A DNA stretch of 64,000 nt from Oscarella lobularis (Eukaryota; Porifera; Homoscleromorpha; Homosclerophorida; Oscarellidae). Location: NCBI RefSeq assembly GCF_947507565.1, contig NC_089179.1, positions 2,869,747-2,933,746 on the forward strand, in the 5' to 3' direction. Within the stretch, counting starts at the first letter, position 1, and every line of letters starts with the position of its first letter. A program made the translations under genes and the position numbers. The notes beneath the pieces are model-generated. The model was not told the DNA's origin. It did no database searches and saw only the letters and a program-made list of their open reading frames with translations. Below are positions 12,661 through 30,604 of the stretch, piece after piece.

Positions 12661-15600
12661 ATGCACTCTTTTGTTCCTCCATTCTTTCTCTGCCTTATTG
12701 CGATCTTTGGCGTTGGAGAAATACAAGGAAAACCTCTTAACGACAATTGGCTGACGATTTTCAGCGAAGCCTCGCAGTGGAACACAAACTGGCCGCGAGC
12801 GAGAGTACTTTACGACACGAGAGAAGGCGTATTCGGCTTTGCTCATCGCGCTTCAACATATCGACGAAACCCGCAGTCATCACAAACCCGCATTCTCTTC
12901 GTCGACTTTGACGGCTTCACGTGGATTTACTCGCCAAAAACCGCTTCAAGGACGAGGCTTTCTGCGAGTGATATAAGAGACGACGAACATTCTTCTTTTA
13001 TGAAGAATTTCAGTCAATTGCTGGAAAATTCGATCCCCAGTCTTTGCGGTACTCGAATCATTGCATTTGCTGGGACTCGCAACGCTTTCCGGGAGAGGAA
13101 AGCGTCAAACGAAACGTGGCTGTTTAACGGTGCTAGCGAAAGGTGGACGGCTCTGACATTCACGAGCGAAGTTCCTCCGGCTCGCTTTGGCCACGTAGCG
13201 TTCTCGTATTACCGAAACGAAAGCCCGTGCCAGTGCAAAGAGTCTGTCATTGTATTTGGCGGGAAAGACGCCAACAATGAGGTTTTATACGATTTCTGGG
13301 AGCTTCAATGCGTGGACGACAGAAACGAAACAAATATGAATTATGAATAGGTCAAATTTACAGTAAATCTGGGACCACTGAAAGAGCACAAATTGAATCG
13401 TTTAAATCCTTTCTCAGTCAACAACACACACATCTATTGGCTGATTGATGGCAATCAAAGTGCGTGGACTCTCGACTTGAAAACCGAGCGCTGGTCTTCA
13501 GAACTGATTAACATTGATTGCTCTAACTATAAAACGATACCCATGCTTGGAAGTACAAGAATTGCAGACAAATATATGAAAAATGAAGAAACAATAGGAA
13601 GAGTATACTTAAGACAACATAAAGCTTTCATTTTCCTGGTAAACAGCACATTGATGGGAGTTTACAGCGTTGAGAAAAATCTACTTCATTACGTAACCGT
13701 CAAAATTAACGAAATCACCCTAACAGCTGCTTTTGGAGAAATTATGGTACTGAAAGAGAAACTTGTCTTTTTATCGTTTAAATCGGGGAATGACCCTGGA
13801 ATAACACTATGGCAATTGCAGTTGAAGCACTTGCTAAAAAATTGCTCAGATTCAACACTGACATTTAATATAATAGCCTATGTTGATAGGTATCCTCGAC
13901 TGCAGTGGGACGCCAAAAGGATTGGCACTGCAGACAACGTTTGGTATCTAATGCAGGAGAGTCAGAAAAAGGTGCAAATGTGGCGATTGGAACTAGATTC
14001 TCTTATGTGGACATTGTACGATCCCGATCAGATGCCAGGAATAAATTCTGGACTAAGTAAAATACCAGGAACGAGCAACGTCACTATTGAGTCTGATGAA
14101 GGGTTTCTCACCTTACAAAAATTCTATCACGGAGCTCGGTTTGAAGCCGCATGCTCAGCAACGAGAAGCAATGACGTGGCTTTCTTTGGAAGTCGTCTTG
14201 GGTATGATGAACATGGAAAAGACGATCTTTGGATTTACACAGTGAATCTAAGACAATGGTCTAAGATTGAAGCTGATGAAACAGCACCAAAAAAATTGAC
14301 CTCATATGCGTCACGCCGAACCGAACAAAGCTGCAAGGCACACGTGTAAGTGACACTTGGAACTTTTATCGTGTCCCTTACAAAAGTTTTTCTTGTGATT
14401 GGAATACGTATTACACTACACTCGGCAGCGGCAATTTGACATGGCATAGAGCAGCATTGTCGCCAAGACAATCCTGTGATTCAGGACAATCCGACAAGGC
14501 AGACGGCCGCTTTGCTTTCACACAAGACGAATCGCACATTTATGTAGCAGACCTGAGCAAAACCAAATGGAAGACTAAATCTAAAAAGCCGCCTTCATTT
14601 TCGCATAAATATCTTCTATTTGGGCGCGGAAGTACAATGTATTCTATGAAAACACTGTTTGATAGGAATCCTCCTGCAAGGCTTAGAATCGTAAGTATGG
14701 AGAGTCTAAAGTTAACGCAGTGCCAGCCTGGGAAGTACAGTCCTAATTACAGTCTCTATCCGTGTCGCCCATGTCCAAAAAACCAATACAGTGACAAATA
14801 CGGAGCTACGAACTGTACCGATTGTCCGAGCAATTTTGAAACCAAAGCAATGGAGTCAAATTCCATAAAGAACTGCACCTGTGCGCCTAAAACGTGCATT
14901 CACGGAACGTGCGTCATTCAAACTGGCTATACAACCGTCTGCATTTGCAACGCCGGGTTTACTGGAAAAGCGTGCGAAACACCGACAGCGTACCTCATTG
15001 GTACTGGAATCTTAGTCGGACTTCTACTCGTCGGTGCATTTTATTATTGCGTGAAGCGCGTGAAAAAGCATCAAAAAGTGGCCGAGTACACAAGAGTCGA
15101 ACTGGAGATGGCTGAGGAAACGGTAGCCCAGTTGTCTAACATTTGGTCAGTCAACGACGACGAAGTTGAATTCGAGCGTATGATTGGACAAGGATCGTGT
15201 GGCGACGTATGGACGGCTCAGTACCGTGATCAACTTGTGGCCATCAAAATTCTTAAGATAAAAGCGGACGATTGCACTGACCAACAACTACAAGAATACA
15301 AAGACGAAAGCGACTTGCTCAGATCAATTTTCCACGCCAATATCGTTCGCTTCATCGGTACTGGAAAGACCGTCGACAACAAACCGTTCATTGTCTTAGA
15401 GTACATGGAAAGAGGATCAGTGCGAACTGAGTTAGACAGCAATTACTCGAATAAGGCAATGGAATATGCACTCCAAGTCAAATACGCTCTGCATGCGGCA
15501 AAGGGAATGCGCCATCTTCATCGAATCAATCGCATGCACCGCGATCTCAAGTGCGATAACCTTCTCATCAACGACAAAGGAACCGTCAAAGTCGCGGATT

Positions 15601-15986
15601 TGGGTTGTACAAAAATAGCACCGAAGATTACCAGTAGCGATGCAAGTGTTCGAGGATCACGTGCCGCGGGTACATCATTATTCAGAGCTCCTGAGATACT
15701 TCGAGGCAAAACGTACAACGCTTCTGTTGACGTTTATAGCTACGGAATTGCATTGTGGGAAATTATGACAGCAAAGTACCCGTATTTCGAAAAATTCGCG
15801 CAAGGACTCGCAACGGCCGAAATTCTGGATGAAATAATTCAAAGCGACGTGCGACCAGAATTTCCTGCTACATGCATGGAGTATTTAAAAAAACTGGCCA
15901 TGTCATGCTGGAATGGGAATCCGGTTTATCGACCCACTTTTGAAGAGATCGTTCCAAAGCTGGAAAAAATCAGGCTGTCAATATAA
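12661..15986 (+). pseudogene. kelch-EGF transmembrane receptor with TKL-type kinase (copy 1)
   Basis: The chosen ATG gives a signal peptide (MHSFVPPFFLCLIAIFGVG). Next come kelch-like beta-propeller repeats (for example PPARFGHVAFSYY and SVIVFGGKD), then a cysteine-rich GCC2/GCC3-like motif (PGKYSPNYSLYPCRPC), one EGF unit (CIHGTCV...CICNAGFTGKAC), a membrane helix near 14995-15050, and a kinase to the stop at 15986. The kinase has IGQGSCGDV, VAIK, HRDLKCDN, DLG in place of DFG, and GTSLFRAPEIL; HRDLKCDN with this APE loop fits the tyrosine kinase-like (TKL) group. Damage: TAG at 13348 where copy 2 has TGG, and a deletion of about 220 bases near 14308 (copy 2 retains it as 48692-48911) that shifts the frame. 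The kinase half is otherwise intact with its catalytic residues. Confidence 0.8.
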
Positions 15987-16189
15987 TAAGAAATTGCCAA
16001 AATAATTGTGGAGATAGTCAGCTAAAAAATTCTCGTAGAACTGACTTCCTGATGGGTTGAGAGTTTGGTAAGGAGAGTGCGGCAATCTCGTAACGTGGCC
16101 TTAGCTTTAATTTTCTCTGTCTATGCGTTGCATGAAATGCTTATACTAAATTGTTGTTTGGCTGTTTTTACTATTACGGTTTAGGTTCT
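15987..16189. other. 3' flank of the kelch receptor
   Basis: Noncoding stretch between the receptor stop and the retroelement remnant. It is conserved in copy 2 (50599-50810) with small indels. No polyadenylation signal of the canonical form was seen close to the stop. Confidence 0.4.
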
Positions 16190-18600
16190 CGAGAGCACAT
16201 CTCTGCACGCGCAGTCACACGTAGTAGTAGGGGCAGTAGCTACTTAGTCTAATCAGGTAGTGGAGACATGGCATTGGACAGTCGTGAGTTGTACGTGAGC
16301 CGTTGAGCGGAACGTTTGTATGTCTGTGTGAAAGGCCTCGAATAAATAGGAGAATTCCGAAGCCGTCCCCCGAGCCGTATTACATTGGTGACAGGAAGGT
16401 GATGTGACCTCGCACGCCTGTACGAAGAGATGGAGATTGACGAGAACGCCGACAACGCCGAAGGGAATGCTGCCGCAGCCGCTGCGCGACCGGTCGTCCG
16501 CGTCGTCAATCGTGACGCGATGAAGATCGATAAATTCGGAGACGGAAACTTTGACCGCTGGCTAAGGCGGTTTGCGACGGCGTACAGATTGGACGCCGAA
16601 GCACGCCGGATGTATTTGGCGACCTTCCTGAAGGACCGTCTTGGGTAGTGTTCGAGCACTGCGGAGAAAGAAGAAATCGAAGGCTACGACGTCGCCGCAT
16701 TGACGAACACGCGAGAAAAAAGAATGCACGCGCACTTCTGGAGGCGCGAAAGTTCGATCAGGCAAGGGTGAGAAGATGAATACGCGCACGGCCTAGAGTA
16801 GTTACTGGAGCCAAAAGGAGCGCGCGATGCCGACGCTCGACCGAGCAACGAGAGAAAATCAGCTTATGCAACGTTTTGTCGCCGGGCTGCCAAGCTCACT
16901 GCGACATGAATTAGAAGTGAATCCGACCGCAACGTTCGAAGCGACAATCGAGTTTTGAGGACTTGCGCCTTATGGAAGATCGCTGCAGAGAAGAGGAAGA
17001 CGCTGCCGCCGGGCGACCGGTATGGGAACGACGACCGCCGCTGCGTGGAAGTCAGCAAGGCGGATTTCGCACCGCAGCCGCCCTGTCAAGAAGCGCTGTG
17101 CTAGTGTGGAAAGTGACGGCGCCGATCTGCATGTGAGCGAATTAATGGTACGTCTAGAGTTGTTAGTCAAACAGATCGCGGTGGGCAAAGCCCTGCCGAC
17201 GCCGACTGCAGCAGAATCGTCAAATACGCGTACGGGCAAGCAGGTTTGCTACCGTTTCGGACAGGCTGGGCAATGCGTCGGAAATTGTTCTGTGAGAGAC
17301 GGGCGCCGTTGTTATTGCAACGAAGAAGGCCACATTGCGAGGCAATGCCCGAGAGAGAAGCGAGGAATCACTGAGCACAAGGTTTCGGTTGTGAATGTGG
17401 AGACGCGACGAGGCCAAGTGAACGGGCCGATTATCGCGTGCACCGTCGTCGATCCGCTTACCGCGCTAGGAAAAATTGGAAAGTTCCATGCCGCCTATCT
17501 GATTGATATACCGGCGCGACCGTTTCACTGTGCTCTCGTTCATTTTCCGACAAAAATGCGATTAAACCGGTCACCCCACGAAATACAGTCAGTGCCAGCG
17601 GCTGCAAAAGGACAGTTTCCGATTTTCGGCTACTGCGAAATGGTAATGAAATTGGCGAACTGGAAGCGAGACACGAGTTTTGTTTAACGTACCAGCGCTC
17701 TTTTGGCTAACCCGATAATTGGACTCGATTTTATGAGGCAGCGCGGTTTATAGATCGACACGGGAAAAGGAGAGCTATGGCGGGATGCCGAGAGAAGAGA
17801 TATGATAGCAAAAGTGGATGCGCGATCGTAGGATCGAAAGCTTTGCCCGACAACTCGAAACGCTGCAAGAGACTGTGAATGAAGAGTTGCGCGCTAAAAA
17901 GGTGCCAATCAAGCAGAGGAGTCGCGCTGATAAAGAATTGAAGGAGATACGTTACCGGCTGGAAGGATCCGGAAAGGAGTCTGATGATCTAGCTAAGGCG
18001 GTGAAAGAGGTTTCGCTCCAGTGCAGAAATTGGCAAACTATGTATGATGAAGTCAAAGCCCGAAAGTGTCTCGCGAGTCGAGAGCAAGAGCAAAGAGTAA
18101 GTGCAGCGAGCTCCAGGGAGAAATTGAAGACCTGAGGGTGTCGCTTGAGCGGGCCGAACGAGATAGATCAAAACGGGAATCGGCAGCAGCTGGCTATATC
18201 ACACAAAAGCATGCATCGCTGAAGCGACACGTTCAGGAAGCAGCTGAAAGCCGGGCGAATCGACACGATGAGAATTGCTGTTATGCAGGCCAAGCGAGAA
18301 CGTGCTACGATGAACGACGAACGATAGAGTGACATTTCGAGCATTCGAAGAGGGCCACGTCGTTTACCTTTACGCCCCCGGGCGTGAGGCGAGGCGAAGC
18401 AGAGAGCTATCGCGTCTGTGAAAGGGACCGTTCGTCGTGCAGCGTGTCTACGACGCCGTTCAAGTTGATGCAAAGATACGGCCGATTGGAAGCGGTTTGG
18501 CGCAGCGCGTTCAGATGGACCGTTTGATCGAAGCCATGCGATCGCAGTTCGACGACGCTGCAGAGAGCAGAATCACGACGACAACAAGGGGATCCCGTCT
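16190..18600 (+). mobile_element. gypsy-type LTR retroelement remnant (copy 1)
   Basis: A probable 5' LTR end (TATTACA at 16384) is followed by TTGGTGACAGG, a plausible tRNA primer site that resembles the one in the TRIM at 53310. A gag-like frame starts at 16430 (MEIDENADNAEGNAA, then KFGDGNFDRWLRRF). A CCHC zinc knuckle lies at about 17310-17350 and has lost one residue here. The protease region near 17500 is frameshifted (copy 2 retains LIDTGATVSLCS). A coiled-coil stretch occupies 17818-18330, and a piece like the integrase C terminus follows (FEEG..VYLYAPGREARRSREL). Reverse transcriptase, RNase H and the integrase core are missing. Many stops and shifts make it non-functional. Because it is in both blocks, insertion predates the duplication. 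No 3' LTR was recognised. Confidence 0.75.
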
Positions 18601-18929
18601 CTGAATCCAAAGGCGACGAAGACGAAGGCGACGTCGAGGTGATTTTGGAGCTATAGGAACGAGAAGACGAGCTGACAGATATCAACGAAGGAGGCGAAGA
18701 TGGCGTTCGGGCATAGATGGTTCGGGCGGTTCGGGCAGAGACTGGTTGCATGGAAACCTCCCTATACGGGACAGCAAAAAGGCGATCATGTATCTAGGGC
18801 GGCCCGGTACACTGTCCGATGCCGAATCCACGCTACCGAAATACACAACAGGTATAGAGTCGTATTTAAGCGCGGCCGGCATGGCTTGCGTAGAGTGAGG
18901 TCTACTAAAGTTGCTCCTCTCTACGATAT

Positions 18930-21900
18930 GTGGCCACTGAGACTAAACTTGTTCTAGCGGCTTCGCAAGTGCCATTAGAATACCGTGTTTGCGAAGGTGT
19001 CGAAGAAGGCTTTGAGTTTGACAATTTGTGGACAAGGAGCGAATCTGTCGAGAACGCGGACGATACAGAAAGTGTTGAATCATTTGTTTTCTCCGATGAA
19101 TCATATTATGGCGGCGAGCTGACAATGGAGGAAGAAGAGCTGTTTGACGGCGTGAGGGAAGGCAACATAGACGAAGTGAAGAGAATTCTTTCGAGTTCAC
19201 CAAGCATACGCTTGCAGAAAAGAAAGAATAGATTGAAAATCGACAGTTTTGATGAAAAATTTGTTCTGGTTTTGGATACTGTATATTATTATTGTGTTGA
19301 TAACTTTAGACGGAGTTTGTCTTTTAGGGGGATTGGTCACCTATCTGTCTTGCTGCATTTAAAAGAAATCTTGAAATAGTGAAATTGCTGATGACTTGCC
19401 GTTTCTATAAAATTTGGTGGAAATTAACGCTAAGAATAATTTACTCTGCATCTCAAGTCTTTTCTTCCTTTTACGTTGGCCCTGAACTTTTCTACTACAA
19501 CCAAACTGTAAGTTATGAGATAAGAAGTTTGATCTGTGAGTCGTTGACTTAATTAAGGTGCTCTCGTTGATGGATGTTGCTTGTGCTCTTGGAGATGAAG
19601 AACTTGTTGACGATATTTTGCACTTGAATTTTATGGCAAGAGGATACGAGGTTTTCTAATAAAATTATAATTTATTATTAATGTGTTCTCTTTTCCGTGT
19701 TTTTGCATATTTTGTTTTAGCTATTCAGTCCTCTCTGTTGGTGTCTGGCAAACAGACACGAGCGAATTGCCAGGAAACTAGTCAGGAAAAGAGCTGCAAG
19801 AATTCGCCCTACTCCCAAAAACATACGTGACGACGACTTGGTAATTTAGTAATTGTTATGTTCATCATCAAGCAATCGCTTGTGAAACAGCTACATCAAC
19901 GCAACAAATTGCATGCCCAAAAGTGTGTCTTGTCAAGCACTTGACATTTGATAGACTGTGATTGCTTAATATCGACGAGCTGGCTTTGGATGTTTGTTTT
20001 AGAGACTGTGCTTTCGAGCTGCTTGCTTGGGAGGAATGAAAATGATCGAGCTCTACTTTGACATCTTTGGCGAACTCATTATTGGTAGATTTTGGCTATG
20101 TCCTGAAGGCGTGCGTTTCATGATGACATCTTGTTTCAGGATTCTTTGTGGAGGATGTTTCTGCAAAGAATCCTGAAAAACTGACCAACAGCTAAGTATT
20201 TGGCGTTCTGTCTAGATTTCCTTTGCTGCATTTGGTGTGCATCGTGACGTAATACAGTTTCTGATTAAATTTGAATTTGAACAAAATTTTTCAATGCTAG
20301 AGGTATAGAATTTGCGTTTTTACACGCAAATTACAGCTACTGATTTGGATTTTGATAATTTACTTATTTTTGCTAGTATGGTAGAACTGTCCTACCGTAT
20401 TTGTGTTCCTCTAATCGGAAAACCGAGGCGGAGAGAATTTGTTTGCTGAAGTATATTCTTCAAACTGCCGAAGGACACATCTTTCTTGATGGCAAGAACG
20501 AAGTAAGATGTTCTGTATCTGTACTTTCAGCATTTGTTAATAAATTATTTGAATTCTAGCATCATGTTATACCTCCTCCTTTGTATCTTGCTTTTCTTCA
20601 TACGAACATGGAATTGGCAAAAGTTCTCGTTGACATGAAAGCACAAACTAAGTTTGATGGAGAAGTAACTTTGTTCATTAGTATATTTCACGTTAATAGA
20701 AAATGTGTTTTAGTCTGCGAAATTTGTTGTTGCGAAGGCATGGATATGCAATATGTTTGTGTTGCACGTGAAATGGCGAAGCTAGGACTCGTTTTTCAGC
20801 AATTACCTTCTAACATAGCTGACGTACAAAGATCATCGCTAAATAGTCAAATTTGATATCTCATGTCTTTCAGGAAGCGGGTAATGCGCATGTAGATCAA
20901 TCCGTCTTTGACTCTTTTGTTACGGAAAAAGTTATTCGGCCTGAGACGTCTTACAGTTTACAATGGGCGTGTTACTGGGGCTCTGAAAAACCAATAAAAG
21001 TCTTGTTTGAGGGAGGAGCAAGCGTTGAAGAACGTAATGAGGTATATAAGACAAGCCTGTTGCTACTAGTACATTGTAGTACACTAAACAAAGTTTGCTG
21101 GCATGACGGCGTTTCCTTCTCTCTTTAAACATTTTAGGAAGGAAAGACACCCGCCTTTTTCTGCTTGAATTACTTGTCGAATCTCCGGTTTCTATTTGAT
21201 CATTGCCGGGCAAGTATTGAAGCCGTTGATGAGGTAAAACAGTACATTAGTTAATGTTTCATTACTGTTGATTTTCCTAGAATGGAGATTCTTTGCTACA
21301 CAATTATGTGCTCGTACATTACCTGTATGGTTTTCAATGTCTAAATCAAATAAAGTATTTGGTTGAGCGCGGTCTCTCAGTTACGCAAACCAACGCGGTG
21401 AAGTCAAACTCGTTGTTTCTTCAATTAATCATTGACTCGTTAATGACGTCTTCTTTTCGCAGCGAGGTGAAATGCCTTACGATGTGGGAGTAGGTGAATC
21501 AAGTGTTTTTCTCTATTCTGAATACGTATAGCCCTTAATTTATAACATTAACTAAAATCATTTTAGTCTTTATTTATGTAGATTAAGACCCGTTATACGC
21601 TCTCCTTGACAAGGAACATATCAAGCCAGCCTGGGTTCAATTCAGCTTTGTTGGCACACCTAAAGCGGGCAAAACAACGCTTGCTAATGCTCTCCGCCTC
21701 AAATTGAAAATCGTAAATTCGGACGAGAGAACGGCGGCCGTCGAAGTTCACAATACGAATGTTCCCGGAGTCGGATTGTCGTCTCTTTGGGATTTCGGGG
21801 GACATATTTCTTTCCGAGTTGCCCATGAAATATTTTTCAACTATTCGCTTTCTGCCTTTATTCTTGTCATCGACGTGTGCCATGAAAACGGCGGGAATAA

Positions 21901-23689
21901 AACGAGGGAAGAAGTTTTCGAAGAGGCCGTCGCATCTTTGGCATTCGTAAAATCTGCTCGTAAAATCATTGCAATGAAATCGGGTAAGGTGACTCTGATC
22001 ACCGTCGGCAACAAACGAACGGGCGACGACGAAGACAGCGATTTAACACCTCGTTCAGAATTCAAATGGGCCATCGAGGACGCGGTTGATGCATTTCGCG
22101 GCGTCTTTCTTAGCGCTGCCGTTGTAGAACTTGACTGCAATAAGCCGAGTTCCAATGCTATGACCGACTTTCGCCGTCAAATAAGAGAAATTCGAGACAA
22201 CTGCGTCAAGGTTTGGCTAAGCCACACGACCTTTAGTCAATTATGAATTTTACCTTCTTCTAGACTGCTGATCTAGTTCCCAAAGTGTGCGAGCATCTGA
22301 AATACCTTATTTTTACCAAGTTGAATAAGACGCCTGTCTCAACTCGGCTTCTGAGCGAAGAAGACTTTGGAAAATTGCTCACAGACATTCTCAAACGCTC
22401 GCTTCCAGCTGAAGTGTCTGTTGCAAGACTTGCCTCGTATTTGCACGACACCGGTTCTGTAAGTTTCAAAAGACTCTACCTGTTGTATCGCAATTAGAAA
22501 AACTGTTTTTTATCAGATTGTCTATTTTCCCCATCTCGAACGGGTCTGTCTTCGTCCGTCGATACTAGTCACCAATATGATTGGTCCTCTTCTTTCTTCT
22601 CCCAAAGTCTTTCCTATAAGCGCTGTCACTACTGCATCAGGCAAAGCCACGAAAGCCCAAATGGAGAAAGCGCTGAATCGTTTCAAAGAAAAGCAAGAAT
22701 CAGAAGGAAACGTCACGGGCACGTTCAGCATAAGCGAAGCTATCGAAGCCATGCTTGATCTTGGCCTTTGCTGCCAAATTCAAGGAGAAGAGAACGTCTA
22801 CTACATTCCATCTCTAATTGAGGAGGTGAAACCGAGAGGAGTCTGGAAAAAAATTCCCGATTTGACATTCTATCCAGGCCGTCGATATGTGGTTAGCAAC
22901 GAGACAACAGACATCGTTCCTCCACCGGTCTTTGCGTTGCTGCAAAGTCGGTGTTCTGTTTTATCAGGCTATCGCATTTTGCTGTGGAAAAATGGCTTGA
23001 AATTGCAGTCAGATGGTGGCCCTGATGCTGCAGAGTGTCTCATTGAGATGACCAGCGCAAGGAGATGGATTGACGTAGTTGTTCGTTGCCGCGAAGAAGA
23101 TGAAAGAGCGGCCGAAAGAACACTTGAGACACTCAAAGTAGTCATTGAAGCTGTCCGCGACGAAAGATCTCCTGGTACTCCGATGGAGTGGTGCTATCTC
23201 TCCACTAAAGATCTGCAAGACCATAATCAAGACGTTGCTGTCTACAAATTCAATACAGCAATTGAAAAGCAACGCCGCGACGAGCGTATCAGAGCTGAGC
23301 GTATATATATCAGAGCTGAGCATAGCAGAGGCGGTAGCTTTCCCATGTGTCAAGTAAAAGATCTGCTGTTTCCTGTTTGGCGAGGAGACGATGAGAATGC
23401 TCGCTTTCCAGATGCTAAAGAGAAAGTGACCAAATTGCTTATGAGAGCCGTCGCATCGGCTGGTCGAGCTGAGTGGGAGAGCATCTGCTGTGAGTTGTTA
23501 GACACGTGCGACTTGAAGGATATCAAACGAGCGAGTGATCAGAGTAGGGTGTGCTTGCAAATGGCTCTTGAATTGTGGGTGAGCCGGCGCGGCGAACGTG
23601 CAACCGTCGGCCGCCTCATGAAGGCATGCGAAAGATCGAAGATTGCTAGGAGATGCATTGAAAAGGAGTATGAAGACTTATTAGATTGA
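18930..23689 (+). CDS. ankyrin-ROC-COR-Death domain protein (copy 1)
   Basis: A multi-exon gene with introns of about 50 bases. Ankyrin-type exons run from 19115 to 21420 (for example ELFDGVREGNIDEVKRIL, GDWSPICLAAFKRNLEIVKLL and PPLYLAFLHTNMELAKVL). The ROC GTPase domain (about 21590-22210) has the P-loop GTPKAGKTT, WDFGG as switch motif and VGNKRTGD as the base-recognition motif. A COR-like region follows from 22264 through 23000, with an intron at 22458-22515. The C terminus (about 23440-23660) looks like a Death domain (WESICCELLDTCD, then ATVGRLMKACERS). This matches the tail of DAPK-like proteins but has no kinase. Role: GTP-regulated signalling or death-pathway adaptor, by inference. 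Oddity: a two-base insertion at the start of the ROC exon gives a frameshift absent from copy 2. The first codon is unresolved (the upstream frame opens with GTG). Confidence 0.75.
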
Positions 23690-23742
23690 ATTACTGGAAT
23701 TTTTTATGAGACTGCGGTTAGTCGTTTTAGTTTTTTAATGGA

Positions 23743-24006
23743 GTGAAAGACAGACTTAGACTCGTCATTTTTCTATTGTTCTTCACTTTTGCATTGACAA
23801 TTCTGTTTCGTTTTCAAGGAAAAATTCTGGCGTCAACCGAAGCATTGAGAAAGCTGAGATCTTCTTTTTATATAGTTCAAAATTTTTTTGATGAGAGCGC
23901 AGGTGCTTTGCCAAGTCACGTGATTGATGCGAGTCAGTCAGAACTCAGAAGCTTCTTCTCGCAGGCGGGATGCTACAGTATTAGGAAGCGTTTCGATCGG
24001 ACATAA
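23743..24006 (+). other. unrecognised coding-like tail with one membrane segment (copy 1)
   Basis: An open stretch after the Death-domain gene encodes a hydrophobic segment (FLLFFTFALTILF) then a soluble part with SAGALPSHVIDASQS. Copy 2 (59477-59686) preserves the soluble part with two small in-frame insertions, which hints at a coding history. No family, start codon or splice site is clear. It ends just before the duplication boundary. Confidence 0.3.
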
Positions 24007-24288
24007 CATATGTGATTCGAAAGATAGCTGGAAGCGCGCCACGCCTATCGCGGAGGGCCTGGCACCGCGAGGCGATGTAAAGAAACCCCGAAAGCGAGAA
24101 GAACCCCTAGGTGCGCATAGAAAATAGTCTTCAGGAGTTGCACTGTGCACCCGTATAACGAGCATTACTTGAGTAGACATCTCCCTAAGTTCACGGTTGA
24201 CGTTGACGGATAGGATATAGCGCACGCGAGCGCGCTAATTTGTTACATCAGATACAATTGATTCTAATTAATATATCAGTTGTTTGCC

Positions 24289-29875
<5,587 letters not shown>

Positions 29876-30600
29876 CTCTTCACCACTTTCCTGAATGTGT
29901 AGAATACAGCGTTTTCGTTTAAAAGGTAGTAATAGGGGTAATAGGGGTACCCCCGGGCAATGTTGCTAAGGAAAGGCGTTTCTTGTTTAATTTCGAGAGT
30001 TGTTACACCTTCCTGTTACGTAGCTATTACGCCCTCACATCACGCTAACGTTCCGCGATGAACCGCGTCTAACGGTGTGCGTTAGACTTCACTTGATATT
30101 CCTACGTACCCACCCCTAAAATCACCTTCCCAATGGCACGTCACGCTGGCAAGCCAGCGGAGAACTACGTACACGCGCCCCCAAATCGCAGGGAGGGGAG
30201 GGAGGGAAAACGCACCTATCTCGCACGCAGGTTTTAGTGACGCAATGCCCTCTCTACCCGGATCGCGCGCCCCTCATTTGATTCGAACAGAAAAATGGCG
30301 ACTGAAAACAACGACTACTAATTTTCGCGCACGTTTACTCTCATGGGAAGCGATTTCGGCCCGAAACCCGCATAGGATCGAGGCGCGAAACTGGGGGAGG
30401 GGGGCTCCTGAATCCGAACAAGGTAACAAGGTAGAGGGGTCGAGCGAGCTGATGAAATATTGCTCATACCTAAAAGCAACTCCTGGCTTACTTTTTGCTT
30501 CAAGTTGAAGGGTAGTTAGTGCTTCAGACGACTGCACATCAGGGATCCTTGGACCATGTGGTGCCTCTTAGCGCGCTAGGAACCATCTTGGGCGAACAAG
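29876..30600. promoter_or_regulatory. head-to-head intergenic region between ABCC10 and TSR1
   Basis: About 700 bases separate the divergent gene starts, so the interval probably holds both promoters. It includes the dispersed repeat pieces at 30061-30093 and 30206-30275, a CG-rich stretch, and an AGGGGTAATAGGGGTA repeat at about 29934. No TATA box or initiator could be assigned confidently. The small open frames at 30245-30537 lack domains. Confidence 0.4.
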
Positions 30601-30604
30601 TTCC

